A stretch of 64,000 nucleotides of DNA from the NCBI RefSeq assembly GCF_025149785.1, contig NZ_CP102277.1:1116001-1180000 (forward strand). The letters run 5' to 3'. Below the pieces are notes generated by a model that saw only the letters and a program-made list of their open reading frames with translations, was not told the origin of the DNA and did not search any database. Below are positions 51,383 to 58,563 of the stretch, piece after piece. The DNA comes from Coprococcus comes ATCC 27758 (lineage in GTDB: Bacteria; Bacillota; Clostridia; Lachnospirales; Lachnospiraceae). The position numbers and the translations under genes are program-made. Position 1 is the stretch's first letter. Every line of letters starts with the position of its first letter.

Positions 51383-51503
51383 AAGTCCTCCTGGGTGGTA
51401 TAACATTCTCATTTAAGATATGCAAAAAATGTGAAATTGGTGTTTTTATCTGATAGCCAATCGCTCTCCGCTGAAGATTTTGAAACTCCAGAACAACCTG
51501 CAA

Positions 51504-51812
51504 CTAAAAGTCCCTTATTTTATCATATAATTTATCCGAGTAATATGGCAGATAAATAATAGCAAAAGTATAAGCCATATGTTTCGCTTCGGTTAAGTCA
51601 TTTGTCCTTTTTTCACCATAATATTTGCTCATAAGTGGCTGACTTCCATTACCTACGCCCTGCAATATCAGGTTGATGATCACCAGTGAAATATTAGGAG
51701 TCAGAGCAAGTCCGAAAGGAGCGAGTCCTGCCTTAAAAATTGATTTGCATAGAGAACCGAATTCACCAGCATTTGCACAAATTTCCAGTTTCTTTTTTAC
51801 CACAAAATGCAC
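51504..51812 (-). pseudogene. Fragment of a MATE-family efflux gene
   Basis: 103 codons that contain AGLAPFGLALTPNISLVIIN, LILQGVGNGSQPLMSKYYGE and AKHMAYTFAIIY, an internal piece of a MATE transporter (around helices 6-8). Both ends are missing: the N-terminal 13 codons show no MATE similarity and the C-terminal end runs into a stop soon after. An intact MATE gene of a different type lies at 55846. This is inferred to be a deletion remnant. Confidence 0.65.
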
Positions 51813-51930
51813 AAGAACCGAAAACGGTTTGTTGATTAATTTGTCCCAAGAGAGTAAACTGAAACATAAGACATTTGGGGTGTGTGTATCTGAGAAAAAC
51901 TGAAAAAGATAAAATAATGGAGGTGCGGCT

Positions 51931-52308
51931 ATGGGATTCTGGATTTTTATGCTTATAATGGATTTACTGATTCCGTTTACAATGATCGGCTTCGGAAAAA
52001 TGTTTTTGAAAAAAGCACCGGATCAGATCAATTATGTGTTTGGTTACAGAACATCAATGTCAATGAAGAATCAGGACACCTGGGTATTTGCACATCATTA
52101 TTGCGGAAAGATCTGGTATATCTGTGGACTTATTCTTTTGGTGGTATCTTTAATTGTGTTACTTCTGGTTATTGGAAAGTCTAATGATGCCATAGGAAAT
52201 GTCGGGGGAATTCTGTGTGTATTTCAGATGATTCCACTGGTGGGTTCGATCATACCGACGGAGATTGCACTCAGGAAAAATTTTGATAAATATGGAAATA
52301 AAAGATAA
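51931..52308 (+). CDS. SdpI family membrane protein
   Basis: 125 residues. Three membrane segments (about 2-22, 70-92, 95-112) with the family signature FGYRTSMSMKNQDTWVFAHH followed by YCGKIW. SdpI is the immunity protein and signal sensor for the SdpC toxin in Bacillus; most homologues stand alone with unknown roles, as here, with no sdpC-like gene visible. Start preceded by AATGGAGGTGCGGCT. It lies 14 nt before a small hydrolase gene. Confidence 0.82.
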   Translation: MGFWIFMLIMDLLIPFTMIGFGKMFLKKAPDQINYVFGYRTSMSMKNQDTWVFAHHYCGKIWYICGLILLVVSLIVLLLVIGKSNDAIGNVGGILCVFQMIPLVGSIIPTEIALRKNFDKYGNKR

Positions 52309-52322
52309 ATCAGGAGGATGCC

Positions 52323-52871
52323 ATGAAAATAGCAGTATTTTTCCCAGGCATTGGTTATCATTGTGATAAGCCACTTTTGTACTATGCAAGAAAACTGGTT
52401 CAGGAATATGGATATGAAAAGATAGTCATGCAGGAGTATTCCTATAATGGCAAAAATATACGCGGCGATAAAAAGAAAATGCAAGAGGCATTTGAGTCCT
52501 TGTATGCGCAGGCAGAAAAGAAGCTTGAAGAAATCGCATTTGACGAGTACAGTGAAGTTTTATTTATTTCCAAAAGCGTAGGAACCATTATTGCATCCGC
52601 TTATGCTAAGAAATATAAGATAAAATGCTGCCAGATTTTGTATACCCCGCTTGAACAGACTTTTATGTTTGAACATGATGATGCAATTGCATTTATTGGA
52701 ACTGCGGATCCGTGGAGCGATGTAAAAAAAGTAATTGAATGTTCAAAGAATCAGGCAGTTCCGATTTATGTGTATGAGGATGCCAATCATTCATTGGAAA
52801 AAGAAAATATTTTACAAAACATTGATATCCTGAAAAACGTAATGGAAAAGACACAGAAGTATTTGCGGTAG
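52323..52871 (+). CDS. Small alpha/beta hydrolase
   Basis: 182 residues, cytosolic. FFPGIGYHCDKPLLYYARKL opens the fold; the nucleophile elbow is FISKSVGTIIASAYAKK (Ser in KSVGT); IAFIGTADPWSDVKK gives the acidic residue; YEDANHSLEKENILQ gives the catalytic His. The order Ser-Asp-His is that of the small hydrolases related to dienelactone hydrolases. Substrate unknown. It follows the SdpI gene by 14 nt behind CAGGAGG. Confidence 0.78.
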   Translation: MKIAVFFPGIGYHCDKPLLYYARKLVQEYGYEKIVMQEYSYNGKNIRGDKKKMQEAFESLYAQAEKKLEEIAFDEYSEVLFISKSVGTIIASAYAKKYKIKCCQILYTPLEQTFMFEHDDAIAFIGTADPWSDVKKVIECSKNQAVPIYVYEDANHSLEKENILQNIDILKNVMEKTQKYLR

Positions 52872-53074
52872 CTATTCCAGGAAAGCGAACCCATTTGCAC
52901 TGGAGGTGTCGAATAAATCCCGTGCAATCTGGATAACGTCGTGTGCATAGGATGGAAGATATCCTCCATGGCGGTGTGCCACTGGGAAGGGAAGTTGAAT
53001 AGGAAAAGCCTATTTTTTACCAGGAAGATCAGAAAAAACTGATAGAGTAAAAAAATCAGGTTGTGGAGGAGAAG

Positions 53075-53443
53075 ATGAGATTAAGGAATATCCTGATTGT
53101 CGTAAAAGACATTGAAAAATCAAAGAAATTCTATCATGATCTGTTTGGTCTGGATATCATTCTGGACAATGATGGAAACGTTATTCTGACAGAAGGACTT
53201 GTTTTACAGGACGAAAAAGTCTGGAAGGATGTTACAGGAAAAGAAGTTGTCCCGGAGAATAATTCCTGTGAACTTTATTTTGAAGAGCGGAATATTGAAA
53301 CATTTACTGAAAAATTAGAAAAACTGTATCCGGAAACCAAATATGTCACCAGGCTGATGACGTACAGCTGGGGACAGAAAGTGATCCGTTTTTATGATCT
53401 GGACGGCAATCTGATTGAAGTCAGGACACCGATGCGGGGATAA
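53075..53443 (+). CDS. VOC family protein (glyoxalase/bleomycin resistance fold)
   Basis: 122 residues from the ATG at 53075; the GTG 12 nt earlier lies within the ribosome binding site GTGGAGGAG. One VOC module pair: LRNILIVVKDIEKSKKFYHD, LFGLDIILDNDGNVILTEGL, and the C-terminal VIRFYDLDGNLIEVRTPM with the usual metal-ligand Glu. Members are lyases, dioxygenases or antibiotic-binding proteins; the substrate cannot be assigned. A 190-nt gap with no recognised feature precedes it. Confidence 0.82.
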   Translation: MRLRNILIVVKDIEKSKKFYHDLFGLDIILDNDGNVILTEGLVLQDEKVWKDVTGKEVVPENNSCELYFEERNIETFTEKLEKLYPETKYVTRLMTYSWGQKVIRFYDLDGNLIEVRTPMRG

Positions 53444-53476
53444 AGAGAAAATAACATACATCAGGAGGACAACAAA

Positions 53477-53596
53477 ATGGCAGCGGTACTTTTACGTGCA
53501 GCATCTCTGGCGTTTGTCATGGTTCTTGGAATTTTATTGAAAAAGACGGGAATCGTCGGCAATCCGGCAAGGGTACTCCGAAAGGTTGAAAAATAG
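53477..53596 (+). pseudogene. 39-residue membrane peptide, probable AEC-permease N-terminal fragment
   Basis: A short reading frame with a strong ribosome binding site (CAGGAGG, 8 nt spacing) encodes MAAVLLRAASLAFVMVLGIL followed by LKKTGIVGNPARVLRKVEK and a stop. The hydrophobic helix followed by LKKTGI resembles the first segment of auxin-efflux-carrier family (AEC) permeases, which are about 310 residues. Either a truncated AEC gene whose 5' end survives, or a genuine one-helix peptide. The ketopantoate reductase-like gene starts 22 nt downstream. Confidence 0.5.
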
Positions 53597-53618
53597 AAAA
53601 TTTACGAGGTGAGAGAAG

Positions 53619-54575
53619 ATGAAGATAAAATCAGTTGCAGTTTTAGGTGCGGGAGCAGTAGGCTCTTATGTGATCTGGGGTCTTTCTGAAAAATCAGATA
53701 TCCGGCTTGGAGTAATCGCTGAAGGAGAAAGAGCAGAACGTCTGAAAAAGAACGGATGTGCGATCAATGGCAAGACTTACCATCCGGAGGTGTGGACTCC
53801 GGATGAGGCACATGATGTGGATCTGATGGTGATTGCTTTGAAATACGGTTCACTGGAAGGTGCTTTGGAGAGTATACAAAAAGTAACAGGCGAGCATACG
53901 GTGATCATGAGTCTGATGAACGGTGTTGACAGCGAAGAGATCATTGGCAGAACAGTGGGAATGGAGCATGTGTTACCGGCACTGATTAAAGTGGCTTCAC
54001 ATAAAGAGGAAGACGGTTATCATTTTGATCCACCGACCACACTTGGAATCATTTTCGGAGAACCGTCCGCGCCGTTCGACAGCGAGCGGGTGAAAGCAGT
54101 GGAAGAGTTATTTGCAGATACCGGGATTCATTTCCGCTTTACAGAGTATATTCAGGAAGAGATCTGGTGCAAGTTTTGCCTGAATGTGTGCAGCAATTTG
54201 CCGCAGGCGATTCTGGGAGCAGGCGTTGGATGTTACCGTGACAGCGTGCACATGAAAGCAATCAGTGACGGATTAAAAAGAGAGCTGGAAGCAGTCGCAC
54301 AGGCAAAAGGGATCGATATGAGTAAGACCGAAAGCTCGTCCGGACGTGGAAGTGCGGTCCCACCGTCAGCCAGATATTCCACCTTGCAGGATCTGGATGC
54401 CGGATGCCACACGGAAATCGATATGTTCTCCGGCGAGCTTGTGCGGATGGGAAAAGAGCTCGGAATCCCGATGCCGTATAATGAATACACCTATCATATG
54501 ATCAAGGCGCTGGAAGAGAAAAACGATGGTAAATTTGATTATACCGGGAAGGAAGAACTGACCTGGTCAAAGTAG
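53619..54575 (+). CDS. panE: Ketopantoate reductase family protein
   Basis: 318 residues. NADPH-dependent 2-dehydropantoate 2-reductase fold: Rossmann start VAVLGAGAVGSYVIWGLSEK, LMVIALKYGSLEGALESIQK, LMNGVDSEEIIGRTVG, the catalytic lysine region PALIKVASHKE, and the C-terminal helical domain with IWCKFCLNVCSNLPQAILGA and PPSARYSTLQDLDAGCHTEI. In pantothenate synthesis it reduces ketopantoate, but paralogues act on other 2-keto acids and no other pan genes are nearby. GAGGTGAGAG precedes the ATG. Confidence 0.85.
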   Translation: MKIKSVAVLGAGAVGSYVIWGLSEKSDIRLGVIAEGERAERLKKNGCAINGKTYHPEVWTPDEAHDVDLMVIALKYGSLEGALESIQKVTGEHTVIMSLMNGVDSEEIIGRTVGMEHVLPALIKVASHKEEDGYHFDPPTTLGIIFGEPSAPFDSERVKAVEELFADTGIHFRFTEYIQEEIWCKFCLNVCSNLPQAILGAGVGCYRDSVHMKAISDGLKRELEAVAQAKGIDMSKTESSSGRGSAVPPSARYSTLQDLDAGCHTEIDMFSGELVRMGKELGIPMPYNEYTYHMIKALEEKNDGKFDYTGKEELTWSK

Positions 54576-54594
54576 AAAATATAGAGCGGGTATG

Positions 54595-54614
54595 TTATGC
54601 TGAAATCAGCATAA
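54595..54614. other. Perfect short palindrome
   Basis: TTATGCTGA-AA-TCAGCATAA, 9-bp inverted repeat with a 2-nt centre, about 20 nt after the panE-like stop. There is no T-run. Candidate operator or mRNA 3'-end hairpin. Confidence 0.45.
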
Positions 54615-54703
54615 ATTAAAATGTGCGATTTCGGGAGAAGATGTAAGATCAGATTCTCGTAAAAAGAACAACATAAAATGAAAAAAAGAAAGAGAGAGAA
54701 AGC

Positions 54704-54964
54704 ATGAACGAATTATATGAAGCAATTGAAAAGAAAATCAAATCATCCGGATATCCGAGACTGATTTCCGGAGAGGATGTATACGATGATATCTGTGATC
54801 AGATTGAAGGAAAGGAAAATGGAGAATATATTTTACTTTCCAAATTTGATGATGATGTTGTGTTTGAATATCATATCACGATTCAGGATGATGATTTTAA
54901 TCTTGGAATCCTGACCATGAAGACACCGGAAGGCGTATTTGAAGTAGATTTTGATGAGGAATAG
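54704..54964 (+). CDS. Small acidic hypothetical protein
   Basis: 86 residues, acidic and soluble (GEDVYDDICDQIEGKENGEY, LSKFDDDVVFEYHITIQDDD, GVFEVDFDEE). A purine-rich AGAAAGAGAGAGAAAGC tract stands where the ribosome binding site should be. I do not recognise the family; the repeated Asp/Glu strands suggest a small beta-rich domain. The following fragment starts 3 nt after the stop. Confidence 0.65.
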   Translation: MNELYEAIEKKIKSSGYPRLISGEDVYDDICDQIEGKENGEYILLSKFDDDVVFEYHITIQDDDFNLGILTMKTPEGVFEVDFDEE

Positions 54965-54967
54965 AAG

Positions 54968-55039
54968 ATGCAGATTACCGTTTATCTTGGTGCAAATGAA
55001 GGAAATGTTTTCCGAACGTCTGGAATTTCTCCAGAGTAA
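54968..55039 (+). pseudogene. N-terminal fragment resembling a LOG-family protein
   Basis: 23 codons, MQITVYLGANEGNVFRTSGI, then a stop. The first 13 residues look like the start of LOG/TIGR00730-type Rossmann proteins (lysine decarboxylase-like, cytokinin-activating family), after which the similarity stops. It appears to be joined by deletion to the next fragment, which lies in another frame. Confidence 0.45.
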
Positions 55040-55256
55040 TTTTTATTCTTATGGCGAATATGCCCTGGTTGGAACAAAGGGCTATTGCTATGAAGGAAAA
55101 GATACAATCGAACATTTTGAAAAGCTGCGCAGCCGGGAAATCGAGCGCCTGCGGGTTTCTTTGGAGATGGCGAAAAAGGCAGGATACCAGAAATTTACCG
55201 GGATGATTTTTGTAGAAAATGAGACAAAGGATATTCTATGCTTTTTCATGTTATAG
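55005..55256 (+). pseudogene. Internal fragment resembling a metallophosphoesterase
   Basis: About 80 codons containing RLEFLQSNFYSYGEYALVGT, KGYCYEGKD and REIERLRVSLEMAKKAGYQK. This matches the middle of COG1768-type calcineurin-like phosphoesterases, between the GNHD motif and the HYPP motif, both of which are missing. The end (ENETKDILCFFML) is unlike the family. Overlaps the LOG-like fragment in a different frame. Confidence 0.45.
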
Positions 55257-55278
55257 TAGTAGTTACCAGCATAAATAT

Positions 55279-55320
55279 AAGGAACGGTTTCGGACAAAAA
55301 GAGCGAAACCGTTCCTTATT
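55279..55320 (+). terminator. Intrinsic terminator
   Basis: AAGGAACGGTTTCG (55279-55292) pairs perfectly with CGAAACCGTTCCTT (55304-55317), followed by ATTTGG. The flanking ATAA/TTAT makes it usable in both directions, which suits the convergent small gene at 55334. Confidence 0.85.
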
Positions 55321-55333
55321 TGGTTGATAGAAG

Positions 55334-55543
55334 TCACTCACATTTCTCCGGATCAATTTTTGGCGGCCGATAATGATAGACTTCTTCGTAGGATTCCAGC
55401 TCTGCTCTGTTTGTGGGACCGACAGGGATCAGACCGGTGCAGTCCTGCGCAGATGCTGCATTAGACAGATAATCGTAGGAATCGATGATCTTCTGATTGG
55501 ATTTTTTGCGGGATGAAATATCAGAATGTTTTTCCTTTTTCAT
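55334..55543 (-). CDS. Small hypothetical protein conserved-looking in Lachnospiraceae
   Basis: 69 residues from the ATG at 55543, placed by AAGGAGGTCCCC; the frame is open much further upstream, but that part is low-complexity and has no site. Sequence includes SDISSRKKSNQKIIDSYDYL, SNAASAQDCTGLIPVGPTNR and ELESYEEVYHYRPPKIDPEK. It has no membrane segment. The DCTGLIP and YxYRPP patterns suggest a conserved small protein, but I cannot name a family or role. Confidence 0.6.
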   Translation of the reverse strand: MKKEKHSDISSRKKSNQKIIDSYDYLSNAASAQDCTGLIPVGPTNRAELESYEEVYHYRPPKIDPEKCE

Positions 55544-55845
55544 GGGGACCTCCTTATCTGATATGGCACAGGCAGAAAAAAGTGAAAATCTTAAAAACTG
55601 CCGGCAGGATAAGATAAGTATGTGCTGATAGGTAGAAAGTATGTATGAAAAAAACGGTTTCTGCCTCATTTGGGTTTGAAAACTATGTGAGATAGAAAGA
55701 AAGCAGTCTATTAAACGCATCAGGGCAAAAAAATACTTGCATTCTGAGTTTAAGAAGACCATAATAGCAAAGGGATTTTTTGGAAATTATTTGAAATCAG
55801 GAATGAAGTAAGAGAGAAGCAGAGGAAAAAAGGAGTTAAAAGAAA

Positions 55846-57186
55846 ATGGAACAAAAGCATATGTTCACAAATAAAATGATTGCAGATCTTCTGATACCGG
55901 TCGTTCTGGAACAGCTTCTGAACTCCATCATGGGAACAGCGGACACAATGATGGTAAGCAATGTGGGATCTGCGGCGATTTCAGCAGTATCGCTGGTGGA
56001 TTCGATCAATGTGCTGGTGATCCAGGCGTTTTCTGCGCTGGCGGCAGGAGGTGCGATCGTCTGTGCACAGTATATCGGACAGAAGAATGTGAAGCGGGCA
56101 AATGAATCCGCAAGGCAGGTGCTGTTTATTATTACGGCAATTTCGGTTGTGATCAGCCTGATCTGTCTTGTTTTCCAAAAGCCGATGCTGCGTCTGATCT
56201 TTGGATCAGTGGAGGCGGAGGTCATGCGTGCGTCGGAAATTTATTTCTTCTACACGGCACTGTCCTTTCCGTTTATCGCAGCTTATGATTCGGCAGCATC
56301 GATTTTCAGGGCACAGGATAATACGAAAGGTCCGATGCTCATTTCCATGATATCCAATGTGATGAACATTGCAGGAAATGCAATGCTGATCTGGGGATTT
56401 CATATGGGTGTTGCAGGGGCAGCACTTGCAACTCTGATTTCACGTGTTTTCTGTGCAGTTGTAGTTCTGGCCCAGCTGCGTCAGGACAGGCAGCCGATCG
56501 TGGTGCGTGATTATCTGAAAATCCGTCCAGACTTCCGGATGATCCGGAGAATTCTAAGTATCGGTATCCCGTCAGGGGTAGAGAACAGTATGTTCCAGCT
56601 TGGAAAGCTTGCGATTCAGTCCTCCGTATCAACGCTCGGCACAGTGGCAATCGCGGCACAGGCAATGACGAGTATTCTGGAAAATCTGAATGGAATTGCA
56701 GCAATCGGAGTTGGCGTTGGGTTGATGACGATTGTTGGACAGTGTATTGGGGCTGGCAGAAAAGATGAAGCGGTTTACTATATCAAAAAGCTTTGTATGA
56801 TTGCGGAAGTGATTCTGATCATCAGCTGTCTGAGTGTATTTGTGCTGACAAAACCGATCACGATCCTTGGTGGTATGGAAAAAGAAAGTGCGGATATGTG
56901 TATCCATATGACGATGTGGATCACGATTGTAAAGCCATTGGTATGGATTATGGCATTTATCCCGGGCTATGGTATGCGCGCAGCCGGGGATGTGAAATTT
57001 TCAATGCTCACATCTTGCACGACGATGTGGCTGTGCCGTTTTTGCCTCAGTGTATTTATGATCCGGATAGTTGGTGTCGGAGCGATGGGCGTGTGGATCG
57101 GAATGTTTTCAGACTGGACACTCCGTGGGATTATTTTTTCGTGGAGATTCCACAGCAGAAAGTGGCTGAAGCATCAGGTGATTTAA
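55846..57186 (+). CDS. MATE family efflux transporter
   Basis: 446 residues with twelve membrane segments. Exports cationic drugs or metabolites using Na+ or H+. Visible: LLIPVVLEQLLNSIMGTADT, MVSNVGSAAISAVSLVDSIN, ALAAGGAIVCAQYIGQKNVK, DNTKGPMLISMISNVMNIAG, and in the second half SIGIPSGVENSMFQLGKLAI and GVGLMTIVGQCIGAGRKDEA. It is complete. A purine-rich AGAGGAAAAAAGGAG tract precedes the ATG. Substrate unknown. Confidence 0.92.
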   Translation: MEQKHMFTNKMIADLLIPVVLEQLLNSIMGTADTMMVSNVGSAAISAVSLVDSINVLVIQAFSALAAGGAIVCAQYIGQKNVKRANESARQVLFIITAISVVISLICLVFQKPMLRLIFGSVEAEVMRASEIYFFYTALSFPFIAAYDSAASIFRAQDNTKGPMLISMISNVMNIAGNAMLIWGFHMGVAGAALATLISRVFCAVVVLAQLRQDRQPIVVRDYLKIRPDFRMIRRILSIGIPSGVENSMFQLGKLAIQSSVSTLGTVAIAAQAMTSILENLNGIAAIGVGVGLMTIVGQCIGAGRKDEAVYYIKKLCMIAEVILIISCLSVFVLTKPITILGGMEKESADMCIHMTMWITIVKPLVWIMAFIPGYGMRAAGDVKFSMLTSCTTMWLCRFCLSVFMIRIVGVGAMGVWIGMFSDWTLRGIIFSWRFHSRKWLKHQVI

Positions 57187-57283
57187 AATTCTTACATAGA
57201 TTTTACATGGCAGATCCTTTGGATTTTACATACCTTTGATAAGATTCTGTTAAAGGTAAGGAATTTGGAAAGGAAGATGTAAA

Positions 57284-57541
57284 ATGAGAAAGCTGTGGGA
57301 TTTCTGGAAGAATAAAAAATATGGAAAAAAGAGTATGACAGGATGGTTTCTGCTGACGAATGCATTATTGTGTGGGGGTATAGGTGCAGCACTTTGGGGA
57401 GTTGTCAGTCTGGTGGCGTTAAAAGGAATATCCTGGCTGATCATATTTGCAGGATATGCGATTGTTTTCCCGGGATTCCTCGGAGGTGTACTTTTTGCAA
57501 TGAATGCGGAAACAACGATGGATGAATTAGAGATAAAATAA
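57284..57541 (+). CDS. Small two-helix membrane protein
   Basis: 85 residues: a basic N-terminus (MRKLWDFWKNKKYGKKSM), two hydrophobic segments (WFLLTNALLCGGIGAALWGV and WLIIFAGYAIVFPGFLGGVL), and a short acidic tail. GGAAAGGAAG precedes the ATG. Unrecognised. Upstream, ATTTTACAT occurs twice (near 57200 and 57222) and TACCTTT/AAAGGTA (57231-57237, 57252-57258) forms a loose inverted repeat. Confidence 0.65.
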   Translation: MRKLWDFWKNKKYGKKSMTGWFLLTNALLCGGIGAALWGVVSLVALKGISWLIIFAGYAIVFPGFLGGVLFAMNAETTMDELEIK

Positions 57542-57551
57542 ATAGACAGAG

Positions 57552-57587
57552 AAGCGGAAATATCAGAAATGGTATTTCCGCTTTTTT
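57552..57587 (+). terminator. Intrinsic terminator
   Basis: AAGCGGAAATA (57552-57562) pairs perfectly with TATTTCCGCTT (57573-57583), followed by TTTT. Confidence 0.88.
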
Positions 57588-57708
57588 CGATACAAAATAC
57601 AAATTTACAATTTTTACAGATTGTATAGAAAGAAAATACGGAAAAGACTGGTTATTATAGAGCTGATTTGGTAAAATAAAGACAATAATAAGAAGCAGGT
57701 GATGAAAT

Positions 57709-58086
57709 ATGGACAGTCAGAAGAAAGATCCGCTCTATAAAAGTTTTGGATACGCATTTGAAGGGATTGGTACCTGTATCAAAAAAGAGCGGAATATGAA
57801 GATTCACTGTGCGGCAGCGATTCTGGTAGTGATTGCCGGAGTGATATTGAAGATCTCATCGCTGGAATGGTGCATCTGCCTGACACTTTTTGGGCTTATC
57901 ATGGCGCTGGAGCTGGTCAATACCGCAGTAGAAGCGGTGGTTGATCTGGTGACGGAAGAGCGGAAGCCACTTGCAAAGATTGCAAAAGATACAGCAGCAG
58001 GTGCGGTTCTGATCGCAGCAATTATGGCAGCGATCGCCGGGATTATTATTTTTCTGCCAAAGGGGCTTACATTCCTTGGGTTTTAA
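57709..58086 (+). CDS. dgkA: Undecaprenol/diacylglycerol kinase, DgkA family
   Basis: 125 residues. Small trimeric membrane kinase; Gram-positive members phosphorylate undecaprenol to recycle the cell-wall lipid carrier. Visible: GIGTCIKKERNMKIHCAAAI (N-terminal amphipathic part with Glu), three membrane helices, and the family signature LELVNTAVEAVVDLVTEERK with ALELVNTAVE as active-site core, then PLAKIAKDTAAGAVLIAAI. GCAGGTGATG precedes the ATG. It is 33 nt before the helical-protein gene. Confidence 0.92.
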   Translation: MDSQKKDPLYKSFGYAFEGIGTCIKKERNMKIHCAAAILVVIAGVILKISSLEWCICLTLFGLIMALELVNTAVEAVVDLVTEERKPLAKIAKDTAAGAVLIAAIMAAIAGIIIFLPKGLTFLGF

Positions 58087-58119
58087 AGCAGATTGAAATT
58101 GTGAAAGGAGATAGACGTT

Positions 58120-58563
58120 ATGGGAAGTTTAGGAGATGGAGTTAAGAAAGTATTACTTGCAGGGATTGGTACAGCAGCAGTAACTGCAGAAAAGTCAAAA
58201 GAAGTTCTGGATAAGATGGCAGAACGTGGAGAAGCAGCTGTAGAACAGGGAAAAGTTCTGAATCAGGAACTTCGCCACAATATCAAGAAGACTGTAAAAG
58301 AAAATGTCAATGTTTCTGTTAAGACATCTTCACCGGAAGAACTGGACGAGCTGCTTGATAAGATGACACCGGAGCAGATTGAACAGCTCAAAGAAAGAAT
58401 TTATGAGCGTGAAGCAGCAGTTTCTGAAGAAGAAACAGAAAAAGTAGAAGAAGCTGTAGAACAGGCAGGAGAGACGGCTGAAACTGTTGAAACAGAGACG
58501 GCAAAGGAAGCAGCAAAAGAAGTTGAAGCAATCGAATCTGGCAACGAGGACATGAATGAGTAA
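58120..58563 (+). CDS. Phasin-like coiled-coil protein preceding the UbiB kinase gene
   Basis: 147 residues. The N-terminal half (GVKKVLLAGIGTAAVTAEKS, LDKMAERGEAAVEQGK) has the alanine-rich helical pattern of phasin-like proteins; the C-terminal half is highly acidic (EEETEKVEEAVEQAGETAET). An SPEELDELLDKMTPEQIEQL segment lies between. No membrane segment. It overlaps the UbiB kinase start by 8 nt, so the two are translationally coupled and likely act together, possibly at the membrane surface; the role is unknown. Confidence 0.75.
   Translation: MGSLGDGVKKVLLAGIGTAAVTAEKSKEVLDKMAERGEAAVEQGKVLNQELRHNIKKTVKENVNVSVKTSSPEELDELLDKMTPEQIEQLKERIYEREAAVSEEETEKVEEAVEQAGETAETVETETAKEAAKEVEAIESGNEDMNE

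Noticed and set aside
52872-53062. Possible gene or riboswitch between the hydrolase and VOC genes
   Set aside because: All frames are broken by stops, the ATGGA/TCCAT and GGCGGTGTGCC pairings are short, and nothing matches an RNA family I know.
55544-55762. Long N-terminal extension of the small minus-strand protein
   Set aside because: No ribosome binding site and aromatic/Ser-rich low-quality sequence; AAGGAGG directly precedes the ATG at 55543.
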